Positions 62,260 through 64,000 of a stretch of DNA of 64,000 nt are shown here, piece after piece. Each line of letters opens with the position of its first letter. The stretch's first letter is position 1. Below the pieces are notes generated by a model. It saw nothing but the letters and a program-made list of their open reading frames with translations, made no database searches and had not been told where the DNA came from. The position numbers were made by a program, and so were the translations under genes. Origin of the DNA: Boswellia sacra (lineage: Eukaryota; Streptophyta; Magnoliopsida; Sapindales; Burseraceae); NCBI GenBank assembly GCA_013180625.2, contig SNVD02000426.1, positions 1,149,001 to 1,213,000 of the forward strand, in the 5' to 3' direction.

Positions 62260-64000
62260 TCATAGTTTTCTTCTCTGTTTTCTCCTTCTCCCTTTATTGG
62301 CAATTCCAATACTTGCTAGCGTTTCCGATTCTGATGATTCTAACCGAAATATGGAGCAATTTCCTTGCTCCGGAAGCAGCAGATGTGATGCTTCATTGTA
62401 TCACATCAACAAAGGTCGCTCAAAAGAAGAAGTTGCTCACTTTTACTCTGTAAACTCATCACAGATCAATCCAATTTCCCATGGCAGTACAGACTCTACG
62501 GAGGATTACCTAATCACAGTACCTTGCTCCTGCAATAATGTCAGTGGCACAGAAGGATTTTTCTACGATACAATCTACCCTGTGAAGCGTAATGACAAAT
62601 TTGTTGATGTTTCCAATAACTATTACAGTGGGCAAGCTTGGCATATTGATGGAATTGACAAAAATTTCAGTGCAGGAAGTAACGTAACCATGCACCTTGT
62701 ATGCGGATGTGTGGAAACTAAGTCTCAAATTGTGGTAACATACACAGTCCAGCTACAAGATACACTATTTCGTATTGCTACTCGACTTTCTGCAAGAATT
62801 GATGATATACTGAGCATGAACAAGATGATTCATGACAAAAATAAAATAGAGGATGGTTGGGTATTATATGTCCCTATGGATCCAAATGGAATTGGTTATT
62901 CATCTCCAAAGAATGGTATTTGAGATTACCGCTCAAAACTCTCTCTCTCTTTTATTCATTTATTTCATCCGGTTTGCATCTATTATTTCTCATATTTCCT
63001 CCCATATTTAACTTTGTTTTCTTTGTGTAATTGCTACGTTTCAGTATCAGGATCAAGAAGGAGACACGAGTGGGCAATAGTCATTGGAATATTATCAACT
63101 GTGACATTACTTACAATGATGACATTGATAATCATTCTCTTCAGGAGAAAGAGACTTAGATCCCAACAGAGCTCTGAGGATGATCCAAAAGCAGTTTCTA
63201 AAACTTTAACTGCTTCCAGAAGAGCATTTTCCTCGCAGAGCCGGTACCTAACCGACAGAATGGAAGGTCAGCTTTGCTCAAACCATCTCCACTAAATTGA
63301 AAGTTCTATAAAACTCATGCTGCTTTTCCTGCAAGAACTCGGTTTATCACTATTGAATTTTTATTTATTTTTAATCAACTACTGTTAATTACAATTCTGA
63401 TGGAGGACAATTGTATTAAGTAGCATACTTCTGCGATTGAGAGAATGGAAGGAGATTAATCATTCAAAGTGAATATGTTTCATGCAGAGGTGACAGCTTT
63501 TGAATCAGAAAGAGCAGTGGTTTACAGTCTTGAGGAGATTGAAGAGGCTACAAATAACTTTGATGAAACTAAGATAATTGGACGGGGTGGATATGGAAAT
63601 GTTTATTTTGGAGTGTTGGGAGAGAAAGTATGGCCAATCTTTGCTAAATTTCTTTCTTCCTCTTACAAAACAAATAGTTGGAGTCCAATTATTTAACATG
63701 TCTTCTCAACATTCAGGAGGTTGCTATAAAGAAGATGAGATCTAACAAATCCAAAGAGTTTTTTGCAGAGCTCAAGGTCTTATGCAAGATCCATCACATA
63801 AACGTGGTAAGTTATCATTACCAAATCAAGTAAATACAGCATCTAACTCTCATCAAGACCTCTAATTTGCCGTGAAAAGAAAGTTTTCAGTTTACTTATG
63901 CATATTTTTGTATAAATTCCCCATCAAGTCACTTCATTTTCTGCTGTGGGATCAAATTGTATAGTGTTTAGCATCCTCGACCCAAGCAGTTAATGAGCAT
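62249..64000 (+). CDS. LysM receptor-like kinase, 5' part (continues beyond the window)
   Basis: A plasma-membrane receptor for chitin-like or microbial glycans. Exons so far: 62249-62915, 63045-63266, 63488-63627, 63717-63806; further exons are outside. Residues 1-24 are a signal peptide. The ectodomain (about 35-210) has cysteines C40, C46 and the CxC pairs CSC (93-95) and CGC (152-154) that join three LysM modules; the third (about 160-207) is the clearest. RRRHEW then a membrane helix (232-255) and a basic stop-transfer RRKRLR follow. The kinase has GRGGYGNV (328-335) and the ATP lysine K348 in VAIKK. The intron-rich kinase and FFAELKVLCKIHH fit the LYK (active kinase) group; it resembles LYK3/LYK10 (EPR3) proteins, but the member cannot be fixed without the rest. 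Confidence 0.9.

Overview
The window looks like nuclear DNA of a flowering plant, most probably a eudicot. It is strongly AT-rich between genes, the genes have many GT-AG introns, and the proteins are plant ones: a peroxisomal photorespiratory aminotransferase, a SIAMESE-type CDK inhibitor, a meiotic PHS1 protein and a LysM receptor kinase. Plant chromovirus and copia retrotransposons and many MITE-like inverted-repeat elements fill the rest. I cannot fix the species from sequence alone.

Layout. 1-207 (-) is the 5' end of an unidentified gene cut by the window edge. 208-10327 is gene-free and is a mosaic of MITEs, a long-TIR element (6201-7980), a foldback element with a TCGACAC-repeat core (7993-9038) and a tandem duplication (9601-10300). 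10328-16047 is a young, apparently intact Ty3/gypsy chromovirus with 530-bp LTRs and one 1537-codon Gag-Pol ORF. 16048-19542 is intergenic. The gene-rich part follows: an SMR6/SMR8-like CDK inhibitor (19543-19881, -), glutamate:glyoxylate aminotransferase (22826-26886, -, 13 coding exons, 481 aa), class II PRPP synthetase PRS3 (31271-34486, +, 7 exons, 391 aa) and an anthranilate-phosphoribosyltransferase-like protein (35226-41049, -, 10 exons, 591 aa).

41476-52746 is a nest of transposons. A Harbinger/Tourist-type element, with TIR GGGCCCGTTT and TSD TAA, has been split by a 9.15-kb degenerate Ty1/copia element on the minus strand (43559-52708) and also holds two smaller inverted-repeat elements. 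52747-57470 is a MITE and minisatellite mosaic. Then come PHS1 (57593-60463, +, 8 exons, 304 aa, with one GC-AG intron) and the 5' half of a LysM receptor-like kinase (62249 to beyond 64000, +).

The exon models of the four complete multi-exon genes were built by hand from splice sites and family conservation. Each sums to a whole number of codons with no internal stop. The genes do not form one pathway; they are ordinary neighbours. The gene order is informative, however: from memory, Arabidopsis keeps SMR8-PRS3-PHS1 at one place and the phosphoribosyltransferase-like gene plus GGT2 at another, which together interleave into the order seen here. The most unusual non-genic signal is a TCGACAC-rich minisatellite that recurs at five places inside different mobile elements.
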